A stretch of DNA of 64,000 nt, taken from Allopontixanthobacter sediminis. Its GTDB lineage: Bacteria > Pseudomonadota > Alphaproteobacteria > Sphingomonadales > Sphingomonadaceae. Made by a program: the position numbers and the translations under genes. Numbering within the stretch: position 1 is the first letter of the stretch; each line of letters starts with the position of its first letter. Where the stretch lies: assembly GCF_009828115.1 (NCBI RefSeq), contig NZ_WTYL01000001.1, positions 744,001-808,000 on the forward strand, given 5' to 3'. The notes beneath the pieces were generated by a model. The model made no database searches. It saw only the letters and a list, made by a program, of their open reading frames with translations, and had not been told where the DNA came from. Shown in pieces: positions 19,707 to 28,213 of the stretch.

Positions 19707-21092
19707 ATGGCGCTAGATATCCTCGTAGTTGATGACGAACGCGATATTCGCGACCTCGTTTCGGGTGTGCTCAGTGATGAAGGTTACGAATGCCGCACTG
19801 CGGCAGACAGCACGGCGGCGCTCGCGGCTATCGACGAGCGCCGACCCAGTCTGGTCCTGCTTGACGTGTGGCTGCATGGCAGCGCGATGGACGGGCTTGA
19901 AGTGCTCGATGCGATCAAAGCGCGCGAACCCGAATTGCCGGTGATAATCTTCTCCGGACACGGTAATATCGACACCGCTGTATCCGCGGTCAGCCGCGGG
20001 GCGATGGATTTCATCGAAAAGCCGTTCGAAGCGGAACGCTTGCTGCTGCTGGTCGACCGGGCGACCGAAACCGAGCGGCTCCGGCGTGAGAACACCCGGC
20101 TGCGCCAGGGCTTTACCCACGGCGAGGAATTCACCGGGAATTCGGTCATCATCAACCAGGTCCGGGCAACCCTGAAGCGGGTGGCGGGCACGGGAAGCCG
20201 GGTGTTGATTACAGGACCCGCGGGCGCGGGCAAGGAAGTGGCCGCGCGCCTGCTGCATAGTTGGAGCACTCGCAGCGAGAGCGCCTTCGTCATCGTGAAT
20301 TCCGCCCGGATAACGCCGGAACGCTTCGAACAGGAATTGTTCGGCGAGGAAGCCGATGGCAAGCTGGTCCGGCCGGGGCTGTTGGAACTGGCCGATGGCG
20401 GGACGCTGTATCTCGACGAGGTAGCCGATATGCCCCTGTCGACCCAGGCGCGGATCCTGCGCGTGTTGACGGAACAGAGCTTCGTCCGCGTCGGCGGCAG
20501 TCGTCAGATCGGGGTGGACGTGCGGGTCGTTTCATCCACTTCGCGCGACCTCCAGTTCGAAATGGAACAGAAGAACTTCCGCGAAGACCTGTTCTACCGT
20601 CTGAATGTAGTGCCTATTTCGATCCCGTCGTTGGCTGAACGGCGAGACGACATCCCTGCGCTGGCGGACCATTTTTTTACCCGCTATGCGGCGGAACAGG
20701 GCATCGTAGCCCCAGACCTGACCGAGGAATCGATGGCGGCGCTGCAAGCTTATGACTGGCCGGGAAATGTCCGCCAGCTGCGCAATGTGGTAGAGCGGAC
20801 GGTGATCCTGACCCCGCGCGAACGGCTCGACGCGGTGGAGCCCGACATGCTGCCCAGCGAAGTGATTGGCAGCAAGCTGGGCGGCACAACCGGCATTTCG
20901 GCCCTGATGGGCATCCCCTTGAGGGAAGCGCGCGAAAGCTTCGAACGAGAATATCTAAGCATCCAGATCCGACGTTTTTCGGGCAATATTTCCAAGACGG
21001 CCAGCTTCATCGGCATGGAACGCTCGGCCCTGCACCGTAAGTTGAAGCTGCTGGGTATGGGCGAGCGCAACGCTGATGAACGGAAGGTCTGA
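19707..21092 (+). CDS. ntrX: NtrX-type response regulator without GAFTGA loop
   Basis: A 461-residue partner of NtrY. The receiver domain has Asp53 (LLDVWLHG). The AAA+ domain has Walker A GPAGAGKE and Walker B TLYLDEVADM. A Fis-type DNA-binding end follows (KTASFIGMERSALHRKLKLLG). Unlike NtrC just upstream, the sigma-54 contact loop is missing: where GAFTGA should be, the sequence reads ELFGEEADGKLVRPGLLEL. So it probably acts on promoters without sigma-54, as described for other alphaproteobacterial NtrX proteins. It lies 22 bp after ntrY. Confidence 0.93.
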   Translation: MALDILVVDDERDIRDLVSGVLSDEGYECRTAADSTAALAAIDERRPSLVLLDVWLHGSAMDGLEVLDAIKAREPELPVIIFSGHGNIDTAVSAVSRGAMDFIEKPFEAERLLLLVDRATETERLRRENTRLRQGFTHGEEFTGNSVIINQVRATLKRVAGTGSRVLITGPAGAGKEVAARLLHSWSTRSESAFVIVNSARITPERFEQELFGEEADGKLVRPGLLELADGGTLYLDEVADMPLSTQARILRVLTEQSFVRVGGSRQIGVDVRVVSSTSRDLQFEMEQKNFREDLFYRLNVVPISIPSLAERRDDIPALADHFFTRYAAEQGIVAPDLTEESMAALQAYDWPGNVRQLRNVVERTVILTPRERLDAVEPDMLPSEVIGSKLGGTTGISALMGIPLREARESFEREYLSIQIRRFSGNISKTASFIGMERSALHRKLKLLGMGERNADERKV

Positions 21093-21136
21093 AACCGGTT
21101 CGAACTGCATAATTCGGTTCGCCATTACGAATAGAT

Positions 21137-21166
21137 TTGCGTACATTTTCTCGTTAGAGTTATAAT
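21137..21166 (+). promoter_or_regulatory. Probable sigma-70-type promoter for hfq
   Basis: A perfect TATAAT at 21161-21166 with TTGCGT at 21137-21142, 18 bp apart, sits in the 165-bp gap between ntrX and hfq. It would let hfq and hflX be transcribed separately from the ntr operon. The -35 match is only moderate. Confidence 0.5.
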
Positions 21167-21257
21167 CGGGTGAAACTATCGGCCCCCATCCTCGTTAAGA
21201 GGCAGGTGGACCAGATCGCGAACCGTGAAAGCGGTCGCCAAAAAAAGGTGACAGAAA

Positions 21258-21812
21258 ATGTCAGAAGGACGTACGTTATCTGCCCGGCCGAAGCCGGAAC
21301 CTGCGCCCAAGGCGGCAACCGATCCGGCGAAGAAGGGCAAGCAAACCAGCCTGCAGGATGCGTTCCTGAACCTGCTGCGCAAAAACAAGACACCGGTGAC
21401 GATGTTCTTGGTCAAAGGCGTCAAGCTGCAGGGCATCATCACCTGGTTTGATAATTTCTCGATCCTGCTCCGGCGCGACGGCGAATCTCAGCTGGTTTAC
21501 AAGCACGCCGTTTCAACCTTGATGCCGGGTCAGGCCATCGACGTCGGCCAGTTCGACAGCGCTGACAACCAGCGCAAGCAGCGCCTGTTACAGGATGTAT
21601 TCCTGTCCCGCGTGAGCGAAGCCGAGGCGCAGGTTACGATGTTCCTCGTAAACGGGGTGATGCTGCAGGGCCGCATTGCCGCTTATGATCTTTTTTGCAT
21701 GCTGCTCGAGCGGGACGGTTTCGTCCAGTTGGCTTACAAGCATGCGGTTTCAACCATTCAGCCGACGACGCATGTTGATCTGTCGGATGATTGGGAAGGT
21801 GACAACGACTGA
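21258..21812 (+). CDS. hfq: RNA chaperone Hfq with two Sm domains in one chain
   Basis: A 184-residue protein, about twice the usual Hfq length. Residues 30-92 and 108-170 are each a full Hfq Sm domain. Both keep the proximal-face signatures: the glutamine in LQD near each start and YKHAVST near each end. They differ elsewhere. Domain 1 has LVKGVKLQG and a basic rim-like RKNK; domain 2 has LVNGVMLQG and an acidic RVSEAEAQ instead of the rim arginines. Three chains could form a six-domain ring. The N-terminus is lysine- and proline-rich, the C-terminus acidic. AAGG lies nine bases before the ATG. It matches sRNAs to mRNAs in the cytoplasm. Confidence 0.95.
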   Translation: MSEGRTLSARPKPEPAPKAATDPAKKGKQTSLQDAFLNLLRKNKTPVTMFLVKGVKLQGIITWFDNFSILLRRDGESQLVYKHAVSTLMPGQAIDVGQFDSADNQRKQRLLQDVFLSRVSEAEAQVTMFLVNGVMLQGRIAAYDLFCMLLERDGFVQLAYKHAVSTIQPTTHVDLSDDWEGDND

Positions 21813-21838
21813 GCTTTTCCGATGACCTGTTAGGCGAG

Positions 21839-23131
21839 GTGTCCCGCGGAGCGCGGGCGATCGTTATCTGCCCCGACATTCGAGGCGCCAAGCACGACCT
21901 GGACGCCGCGTCCCGGCTGGAGGAAGCGTGCGGACTGGCGCTCGCCATCGGGATCGTGGTGGCCGAAGCATTCGTGCTACCGGTGCGTGACGTCAAACCC
22001 AATACGCTGTTCGGTTCCGGACAGGTCCAGACCATCGCCGACAAATGCGAGCTTGAGCTGGCCGAGCTGGTAGTGGTCGATGGCGCGCTGTCGCCGATCC
22101 AGCAACGCAATCTCGAAGACAAGCTCAAGCGCAAGGTGATCGACCGGACCGGGCTGATTCTGGAAATCTTTGGCGAGCGGGCCGCCACTGCCGAAGGGCG
22201 TCTGCAAGTCGAGCTGGCGCATCTCGATTACCAGCAAAGCCGGTTGGTGCGCAGCTGGACCCACCTCGAACGGCAACGCGGCGGCTTCGGTTTCCTCGGC
22301 GGCCCCGGGGAAACCCAGATCGAGGCCGACCGCCGGATGATCCGCCAAAGGATGGCACGCCTGCGCAAGGAACTCGAACAGGTTCGCCGCACGCGAGCGC
22401 TGCACCGCGAACGGCGCAATCGCGCGCCGTGGCCGGTGATTGCGCTTGTCGGTTATACCAACGCGGGCAAATCCACGCTGTTCAATCGGCTAACCGATGC
22501 CGACGTCATGGCCGAAGATCTGCTGTTCGCAACGCTCGATCCGACAATGCGGGCAATCCGCTTGCCGGGAGTGGAAAAAGCCATCCTGTCCGACACGGTG
22601 GGCTTCATCTCGGATTTGCCGACCCAGTTGGTCGCCGCATTTCGCGCTACGCTGGAAGAAGTAACTGCGGCCGATGTCATCGTTCACGTGCGCGACATCG
22701 CGAGCCCGGCCACCGCGGCGCAGAAGTCACAAGTGCTTGAAGTGCTTGCCGAACTCGGGGTGACGGGCGGCGAGGACGAGGAGAGCCCGATCCCGATTAT
22801 CGAAGCGTGGAACAAGTGGGACCTGCTGGACCCCGAACGGGCTGACGATCTTGCCGACATTGCGGCAGCGGCTGACGACATCGTGCCGATCTCGGCAATT
22901 GACGGCACTGGTATGGACAATTTGATCGCCGCGCTCGACCGGTTGCTCACTGCAAGTTCGCGGATTTATCATATCACGCTGCCGGTTGGGGAAGGGCAGA
23001 AGCTCGCGTGGCTCCATGCGCATGGCCAGGTGATGTCCGAGAAGGATGCGGGCGAGGGCGACAACGGCCCCCTTCGTGAATTCGAAGTCCGCCTGTCGCC
23101 GAAGGAATTCGGACGATTTGCCCAGCTTTGA
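21839..23131 (+). CDS. hflX: GTPase HflX
   Basis: A 430-residue ribosome-associated GTPase that splits stalled ribosomes. The N-terminal HflX domain has NTLFGSGQVQ and VVVDGALSPIQQRNLE. A glycine-rich linker follows (GGFGFLGGPGETQIEADRR), then the G domain with G1 GYTNAGKS (about 205-212), G3 DTVGF and G4 NKWD. GTG at 21839 is the first standard start, but the frame is open back to 21803 and reads [14 protein letters not shown] at 21809 overlaps the hfq stop as CTGA and has GGAAGG nine bases upstream, so the true start may be further up. It follows hfq, as in many proteobacteria. Confidence 0.94.
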   Translation: MSRGARAIVICPDIRGAKHDLDAASRLEEACGLALAIGIVVAEAFVLPVRDVKPNTLFGSGQVQTIADKCELELAELVVVDGALSPIQQRNLEDKLKRKVIDRTGLILEIFGERAATAEGRLQVELAHLDYQQSRLVRSWTHLERQRGGFGFLGGPGETQIEADRRMIRQRMARLRKELEQVRRTRALHRERRNRAPWPVIALVGYTNAGKSTLFNRLTDADVMAEDLLFATLDPTMRAIRLPGVEKAILSDTVGFISDLPTQLVAAFRATLEEVTAADVIVHVRDIASPATAAQKSQVLEVLAELGVTGGEDEESPIPIIEAWNKWDLLDPERADDLADIAAAADDIVPISAIDGTGMDNLIAALDRLLTASSRIYHITLPVGEGQKLAWLHAHGQVMSEKDAGEGDNGPLREFEVRLSPKEFGRFAQL

Positions 23132-23155
23132 GCGGGAATGCCGTTTCTTCGTGCC

Positions 23156-23905
23156 TCAACGCTCGGACTGTTTGACCCGGTTCCACAAGGCTTCCTGCTC
23201 GTCGAGCGAAAGAGCGGCAAAATCATCCGCCAGGGCCTCCATCCCGCGGTAGCGCCGTTCAAACTTGTCGTTAGCCGATCGTAAAGCGTCCTCCGGGGCA
23301 ATTCCGTAAGCGCGCACGAGATTGACCGCGGCGAACAGCAAGTCGCCGGCTTCTTCCGCTTGTTTGTCAGCAGGTGCTTCGGCAAGTTCAAGCGCCTCTT
23401 CGGCGACTTTAGCGGCGGGACCTGTGGTATCCGGCCAGTCGAAACCGTCGCGGGCGGCGCGCTTCTGCAACTTCTCGGCACGCAGCAACGCAGGGAGCGC
23501 ACGGGCAACGCCGTCCATCGAACTTGTTGCGCCTTTGGCTTCGCGTTCGGCCGCCTTTAAGGATTCCCAGCGCTTTTCGCCCATCGTCCCGGTTTCACTG
23601 CCAAAAATATGCGGGTGTCGGGATTCCATCTTGTCGCTAATCGCTGCTGCCACATCGTCGAATGCGAAATGTCCGGCTTCTTCGGCAATCCTCGCGTGGA
23701 ACACGACTTGAAGCAACAGATCGCCAAGTTCGTCACGGAGTTCGTCCATCGCGCCGCGGCCGATCGCGTCGGCAACTTCGTAGGCTTCTTCAATAGTATA
23801 GGGCGCGATTGTTTCGAAGGTTTGTGCCAAATCCCAATCGCAGCCGCTCTGGGGATCGCGCAAGGACGCCATGATGCGGAGGAGGCGGTCCAAGCTGGAA
23901 CTCAT
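23156..23905 (-). CDS. mazG: Nucleoside triphosphate pyrophosphohydrolase MazG
   Basis: A 249-residue all-alpha NTP pyrophosphohydrolase that cleaves house-cleaning and regulatory nucleotides to monophosphates. It contains two MazG domains. The first has the metal-binding EEAYEVADA and DELRDELGDLLLQVVFHARIA. The second has VAEEALELAEA and the shorter EEAGDLLFAAVNLVR. It is convergent with hflX (24 bp between stops). An AT-rich palindrome lies 22 bp upstream of its start. Confidence 0.94.
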   Translation of the reverse strand: MSSSLDRLLRIMASLRDPQSGCDWDLAQTFETIAPYTIEEAYEVADAIGRGAMDELRDELGDLLLQVVFHARIAEEAGHFAFDDVAAAISDKMESRHPHIFGSETGTMGEKRWESLKAAEREAKGATSSMDGVARALPALLRAEKLQKRAARDGFDWPDTTGPAAKVAEEALELAEAPADKQAEEAGDLLFAAVNLVRAYGIAPEDALRSANDKFERRYRGMEALADDFAALSLDEQEALWNRVKQSER

Positions 23906-23926
23906 CTCGGCCTCAATGTCGGAATG

Positions 23927-23940
23927 ATAATATATATTAT
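23927..23940. promoter_or_regulatory. AT-only palindrome upstream of mazG
   Basis: A perfect 14-bp palindrome of A and T only, 22 bp before the mazG start, in otherwise GC-rich DNA. It may be the -10 region of a mazG promoter or a binding site. No clear -35 partner is seen, so the call is tentative. Confidence 0.3.
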
Positions 23941-23978
23941 GTTAAATATCTTGATGGTATGGAGCTGGGTATGCCCTC

Positions 23979-24149
23979 TCACGGCGTTACCAGGCTGATG
24001 AACAGGAAACACATCACGAATATGCCTGCCCACGTCAGCGCCATGACCGCGCCCTTTTTCCAATTGAGGCGCTGGCCGACCAGTGCGCTGCCGGCCAGGA
24101 TAAGGAAACCGAGCAGCGAAATGATCTGGACTGTGTCGAACTCGTTCAC
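23979..24149 (-). CDS. Small two-helix membrane protein of unknown function
   Basis: A 56-residue protein with a GTG start whose first two bases lie inside the stop codon of the upstream metallo-hydrolase gene (GTGA overlap). Two hydrophobic helices are visible: VQIISLLGFLILAGSALVG and VMALTWAGIFVMCFLFISL. They are separated by a basic turn (QRLNWKKG), so both ends probably face outward with the basic loop in the cytoplasm. No known family was recognised. It is the last gene of the long minus-strand run that begins at the mltB-type gene. The overlapping start, clean hydrophobic pattern and in-operon position support it being real. Confidence 0.7.
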   Translation of the reverse strand: MNEFDTVQIISLLGFLILAGSALVGQRLNWKKGAVMALTWAGIFVMCFLFISLVTP

Positions 24150-24913
24150 AACTCGATCTCCAATCCGTCATAACCGACCAGCACATTGGCGGGGATCTCG
24201 GCCGACAGAGTGGCATAATCCATGCTTTTGTCGAGATGGCTGAGAACGGCACGTTTCGCTCCAGTCCGTTTGACCAGATCGAGCGCCATCCCGAGATCAG
24301 CATGGGTTGGATGCGGTTCGCGCCTCAGACAGTCGGTTACCAGCAGATCACATCCCTGGAATAGCGACACCATTTCAGAGGTGATTTCGCTGAAGTCTGT
24401 CGCGTAACCGATTGAATAGCCGTCTGCATCGAACAGGAAAGCGGTACTCTTCGCCGGACCATGCGGCATGATGCACCAGCGCACCGAGAACCCCATGCAC
24501 AGCCGTACATTGTCGAGATTTTCCAGGTTTACGATCGTCGGATAACCATGCTGGCCGGCGAACACATAATCGAAGCGCTGGCGAAGCCTGCGCACGGTTT
24601 CCTGACCTGCAAACCCCGGAATTGCGCCGCTTCGACCGTATCGTAACGGCCGCAGATCGTCGATGCCATGGCAATGGTCGGCATGGTCGTGGGTCCAGAA
24701 TACCGCGTCGATCCAGTCGATATTGCTTGCGAGCAATTGCTGGCGAAGATCCGTGGAGGTATCCACCAGCAGGCGCTTGCCGTCATTGCTTTCGACCAGG
24801 ATCGACACGCGGGTGCGGCGGTTCTTCGGTTCCTCGGGGTCGCAATCACCCCAGTCGTTGCCAATGCGCGGCACGCCAGTCGAGGTACCGGAACCGAGCA
24901 TTACGAGCTTCAC
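24146..24913 (-). CDS. PhnP-like metallo-beta-lactamase-fold hydrolase
   Basis: A 255-residue protein of COG1235. It opens with VMLGSGTSTGVPRIG and carries the metal motif His75-x-His77-x-Asp79-His80 (THDHADHCHG), a later YATDFSE, and a closing LSHLDKS. Relatives include PhnP, a cyclic ribose-phosphate phosphodiesterase, and other phosphodiesterases; the substrate here is unknown. The start is GTG at 24913, overlapping the tatD stop as GTGA. The frame runs on to 25036 only inside tatD. Its position after tatD suggests a nucleotide or nucleic-acid clean-up role, which is inference. Confidence 0.85.
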   Translation of the reverse strand: MKLVMLGSGTSTGVPRIGNDWGDCDPEEPKNRRTRVSILVESNDGKRLLVDTSTDLRQQLLASNIDWIDAVFWTHDHADHCHGIDDLRPLRYGRSGAIPGFAGQETVRRLRQRFDYVFAGQHGYPTIVNLENLDNVRLCMGFSVRWCIMPHGPAKSTAFLFDADGYSIGYATDFSEITSEMVSLFQGCDLLVTDCLRREPHPTHADLGMALDLVKRTGAKRAVLSHLDKSMDYATLSAEIPANVLVGYDGLEIEL

Positions 24914-25686
24914 GCGGCGGCTTTCGTGAACAGCGCATGGAAGTTGCGCGTCGTGTTTCCTGCCAAGGTTTCCAGGCTTTCCCCGCGCAGGGCCGCAACA
25001 AATTCGGCAGTGTTCCTGACGAATGCCGGCTCGCACGGCCTGCCGCGATGCGGAACCGGCGCCAGAAACGGACTGTCGGTTTCGACCAGCAACCGGTCTT
25101 GCGGAATTTGTGCCGCGATTTCCTGAAGTTCCTTGGCGTTCTTGAAAGTCACGATGCCCGAAAGCGATATAGTCAGACCAAGATCAAGCACCTTCTTGCC
25201 GAAGTCCGCGGAAGCGGTGAAACAATGGATCAGCGCCGGGAATGCGCCCTGCTCCATTTCCTCGGTCAGGATGCTGGCGGTGTCGTCTTCCGCGTCGCGG
25301 GTGTGGATAATGATCGGGAGCCCCGTTTCGCGTGCGATGCCGATATGCATCCGGAATAGCGCCTGCTGCACCGTGCGGTCGGATTTATCGTAATAATAAT
25401 CGAGCCCGGTTTCCCCGATTGCGATGACGCGGGGGTGCTTGGTAGCCTCTCGCAACGCGTCCGCGCCCAGATCCGCATGGGCGTCGGCTTCGTGGGGATG
25501 AATACCCACGCTGGCCCAGACATCGGGCTCGCGTTCCGCCGTGGCAATGACGTCATCCCACTCGCTCTGCTTGGTTGAAATGTTGAGGAAGCCCTGGACA
25601 CCCGCATCCCGCGCGCGCTGGAGCACACCTTGTTGATCCTCGACCACACCTTTGTATTGCAGGTGACAATGGCTATCGATCAGCAT
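24910..25686 (-). CDS. TatD-family metal-dependent hydrolase/DNase
   Basis: A 258-residue TIM-barrel hydrolase. Metal ligands are visible in DSHCHL at the start, IGETGLDYY, a mid-protein IIIHTRDA and IHCFTAS, and VETDSPFLAP near the end. E. coli TatD is a 3'-5' exonuclease involved in DNA repair; related YcfH/YabD proteins have unclear substrates. Its start codon follows immediately after the metG stop with no gap, and its stop overlaps the following hydrolase. The metG-tatD-hydrolase order is common in alphaproteobacteria. Confidence 0.92.
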   Translation of the reverse strand: MLIDSHCHLQYKGVVEDQQGVLQRARDAGVQGFLNISTKQSEWDDVIATAEREPDVWASVGIHPHEADAHADLGADALREATKHPRVIAIGETGLDYYYDKSDRTVQQALFRMHIGIARETGLPIIIHTRDAEDDTASILTEEMEQGAFPALIHCFTASADFGKKVLDLGLTISLSGIVTFKNAKELQEIAAQIPQDRLLVETDSPFLAPVPHRGRPCEPAFVRNTAEFVAALRGESLETLAGNTTRNFHALFTKAAA

Positions 25687-27258
25687 TTATGCAGGCTCGC
25701 TTTCAGGCATGTCCAGTCTCGGAAAGATGCCTTCGGGTTTCTCGAGCCGGAAGCCGCTGGCCGCCATTGCCGCAAACCACGTAATGTCGTCGAGTGCGGC
25801 GAAGTCACGCGCGTCGGCGGCGATTCCCATCTGATCGAGTAGCCGGTCCGCCGATGTCGGGACAACACAGCGCACGGCGATGGCGAGCGATCGGACGCAG
25901 CGGAACAACGTCATCAGCACGGCTTGCATCCGTGCGGGATCGTCCTTGCGGAGCGCCCACGGTGCCTGCTCGTCGACATACTGGTTGCAGGCGAAGACCG
26001 CACGCATCCAGGCATCAAGACCGACCGAGAAATTCAGCTTTTCGAACTCTCGCGGCAATTCGGCTGTGCAGGCGACGCGAACCAATTCTTCAAGTTCATC
26101 ATCCGCTGAATTGGTCGAAACGTCCTTGAGTTCGCCGTCCATGTTCTTGAAGATCATCGACAAACTGCGCTGGGCCAGATTGCCGAAACTATTAGCCAGT
26201 TCGGCATTTGCGCGGGTGACGATCGCTTCGGGGGAATAGCTTCCGTCCTGCCCGAAAGCGACTTCGCGCATCAGGAAATAGCGCAGCGTATCGACGCCGA
26301 ACGTGCCCGCCAGCGTCATCGGGTCAGTCACATTGCCAAGTGACTTGGATTCCTTCTCACCGCGGTTCAGCAGGAAACCGTGACCGAAGACCTGCTTCGG
26401 CAGAGGAAGGCCGGCGCTCATCAGGAATGCGGGCCAGTAGACTGCGTGGAACCGGACGATGTCCTTGCCGATGAGATGCAGGTCTGCGGGCCAGAATTTC
26501 TGCATCATTTCGGTATCGTCAGGATAGCCGAGACCGGTGAGGTAATTCGTCAGCGCGTCGACCCAGACATACATCACGTGGCCGCCATCACCGCCATCCG
26601 CATGCGGTACTTTCACGCCCCAATCGAAGCTGGTGCGGGAAACGGACAGGTCGCGCAGTCCGCCGGACACGAAGCCGATCATTTCATTGCGGCGACTGTC
26701 GGGCTGCAGGAAATCGGGGTTGTTCTCGAACAATTCCAGCAATTTGTCCTGATAGTTTGACAGCGGGAAGAACCAGCTTTCTTCGACCGTCCATTCCACC
26801 GGAGTACCTTGAGGGGACAGCTTATCGTCCCCTTCCCCGACCAACTCACTTTCGTCGTAGAAAGCTTCGTCGCGGACGGAATACCAGCCCTCGTAGCGGT
26901 CCAGGTACAGATCGCCATTGGCTTCCATTGCCTTCCACAAGGCTTGGCTGGCGCGGTGGTGATCATCATCGACGGTGCGAATGAACCGGTCATAGCTGAT
27001 GCCAAGACCGTCGCACATATCCTTGAAATAACCGGACATCTCGTCCGCCAGTTCGCGTGCGGTACGACCTTGCTCCTCGGCTTTGCGGAGCATCTTGAGG
27101 CCATGTTCATCGGTGCCGGTCTGGAAGCGGACCTCACGGCCCCGCAGCCGCTGGAAACGGGCAATCACGTCGGCAGCAATCGCTTCGTAAGCATGGCCGA
27201 TATGCGGCCGGCCGTTTGGATAGGAGATTGCGGTGGTTATGTAGAAGGGATCAGGCAT
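25687..27258 (-). CDS. metG: Methionyl-tRNA synthetase
   Basis: A 523-residue class I aminoacyl-tRNA synthetase. The HIGH motif is present as HIGH in SYPNGRPHIGHAYEA. The KMSKS loop reads KESKS (GEKESKSLGN), keeping both lysines but replacing Met with Glu. There is no C-terminal EMAP/tRNA-binding domain, which is usual for the short bacterial form. The ATG at 27258 overlaps the holB end by 8 bp; the open frame to 27291 adds only proline-rich residues inside holB. It is part of the tmk-holB-metG-tatD run. Confidence 0.96.
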   Translation of the reverse strand: MPDPFYITTAISYPNGRPHIGHAYEAIAADVIARFQRLRGREVRFQTGTDEHGLKMLRKAEEQGRTARELADEMSGYFKDMCDGLGISYDRFIRTVDDDHHRASQALWKAMEANGDLYLDRYEGWYSVRDEAFYDESELVGEGDDKLSPQGTPVEWTVEESWFFPLSNYQDKLLELFENNPDFLQPDSRRNEMIGFVSGGLRDLSVSRTSFDWGVKVPHADGGDGGHVMYVWVDALTNYLTGLGYPDDTEMMQKFWPADLHLIGKDIVRFHAVYWPAFLMSAGLPLPKQVFGHGFLLNRGEKESKSLGNVTDPMTLAGTFGVDTLRYFLMREVAFGQDGSYSPEAIVTRANAELANSFGNLAQRSLSMIFKNMDGELKDVSTNSADDELEELVRVACTAELPREFEKLNFSVGLDAWMRAVFACNQYVDEQAPWALRKDDPARMQAVLMTLFRCVRSLAIAVRCVVPTSADRLLDQMGIAADARDFAALDDITWFAAMAASGFRLEKPEGIFPRLDMPESEPA

Positions 27259-28213
27259 TGGCCCGGTCCCTACTGGGGGCGGTGGAGGCAAGCAAGGTGC
27301 CGATTTCCATTACCAGCAATCCCGCGTCGAAATTGTAGGTCGGCGCTTGCCCGGTCAGGGTCACGAGCTGGCTGTGCGCGTCCGCGAGCACCGGAATGTC
27401 TTCGGGTCGGCAATCCTGCGCCCGCGCCCCGATCACTGCTCGCGCGAGGTCCAGCGCCGCCTGGATGCGGGCGCGATCGGGCCGGCCGCCGATGGCCTCT
27501 GCCAACTGGCCGCGCAGCATGAAGTCGGGGTCACCTTCGACCGCGATGCGGCGCATTATGGTGTTAAGCGGTCCGAGGTTGCCGGTGATGAAATTGAGCG
27601 CCGCCCCGGGTGAACCGTTGGCGGCGGCGATGGCTGCATCGACCGCGTCATGGCCGGCTTCGGGTACCTCGCGGGACAGCAACGCCCGCATCTCGGGATC
27701 TTCGACAATCGGGAAACGAAGCGTCCGGCAACGTGAGCGGATCGTGGGGAGCAATCGTGCCGGACGGTGTGCGACCAGCAGGAAAAACGTACCCCGCGGC
27801 GGCTCCTCAAGGCTTTTCAACAGTGCGTTGGAGGCGCTTTTTTCCATATCGTCCGCGGGATCGATGATTATCGCGCGCCGCTCGCCAAGAGTTGGCCGGG
27901 TGTTCAAGCGCTGCTGCATCGACCGGATCTGCGCGATGGCGATGTTGCGTTTGAGTTCGAACGGCTTGCCGTCAGCCTTCTTCTTTTCCTCCTTATCGTC
28001 CTTGGGAAGGTGGGTCAGGATGTGGATATCGGGATGGTCGCCGGCAGGTTGGTGGACGTCTGGTTCCGCTACCAGTTCGCGCGCTGCAGCAATGGCGAAC
28101 TGCATTTTGCCCAGCCCCCTCTTGCCGGTCAGCAGCCATGCGTGGTGCATCCGTTCGCCCGCCATGGCCTCACGCCATTCGCGCCACGGCTGTTCGTGGC
28201 CGATCAGGTTCAT
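27251..28213 (-). CDS. holB: DNA polymerase III delta' subunit
   Basis: A 320-residue clamp-loader subunit with an AAA+-type fold. The P-loop region is GKRGLGKMQFA and sensor-like motifs are ADDMEKSASNALLKSLEEPP and IRSRCRTLRF. The zinc-binding cysteines of many delta' proteins are absent between residues 50 and 80, where the sequence is instead Lys/Asp-rich (KDDKEEKKKADGK). It loads the sliding clamp with the delta and gamma/tau subunits. The ATGA overlap with tmk upstream and the 8-bp overlap with metG downstream place it firmly in the operon. Confidence 0.92.
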   Translation of the reverse strand: MNLIGHEQPWREWREAMAGERMHHAWLLTGKRGLGKMQFAIAAARELVAEPDVHQPAGDHPDIHILTHLPKDDKEEKKKADGKPFELKRNIAIAQIRSMQQRLNTRPTLGERRAIIIDPADDMEKSASNALLKSLEEPPRGTFFLLVAHRPARLLPTIRSRCRTLRFPIVEDPEMRALLSREVPEAGHDAVDAAIAAANGSPGAALNFITGNLGPLNTIMRRIAVEGDPDFMLRGQLAEAIGGRPDRARIQAALDLARAVIGARAQDCRPEDIPVLADAHSQLVTLTGQAPTYNFDAGLLVMEIGTLLASTAPSRDRANA

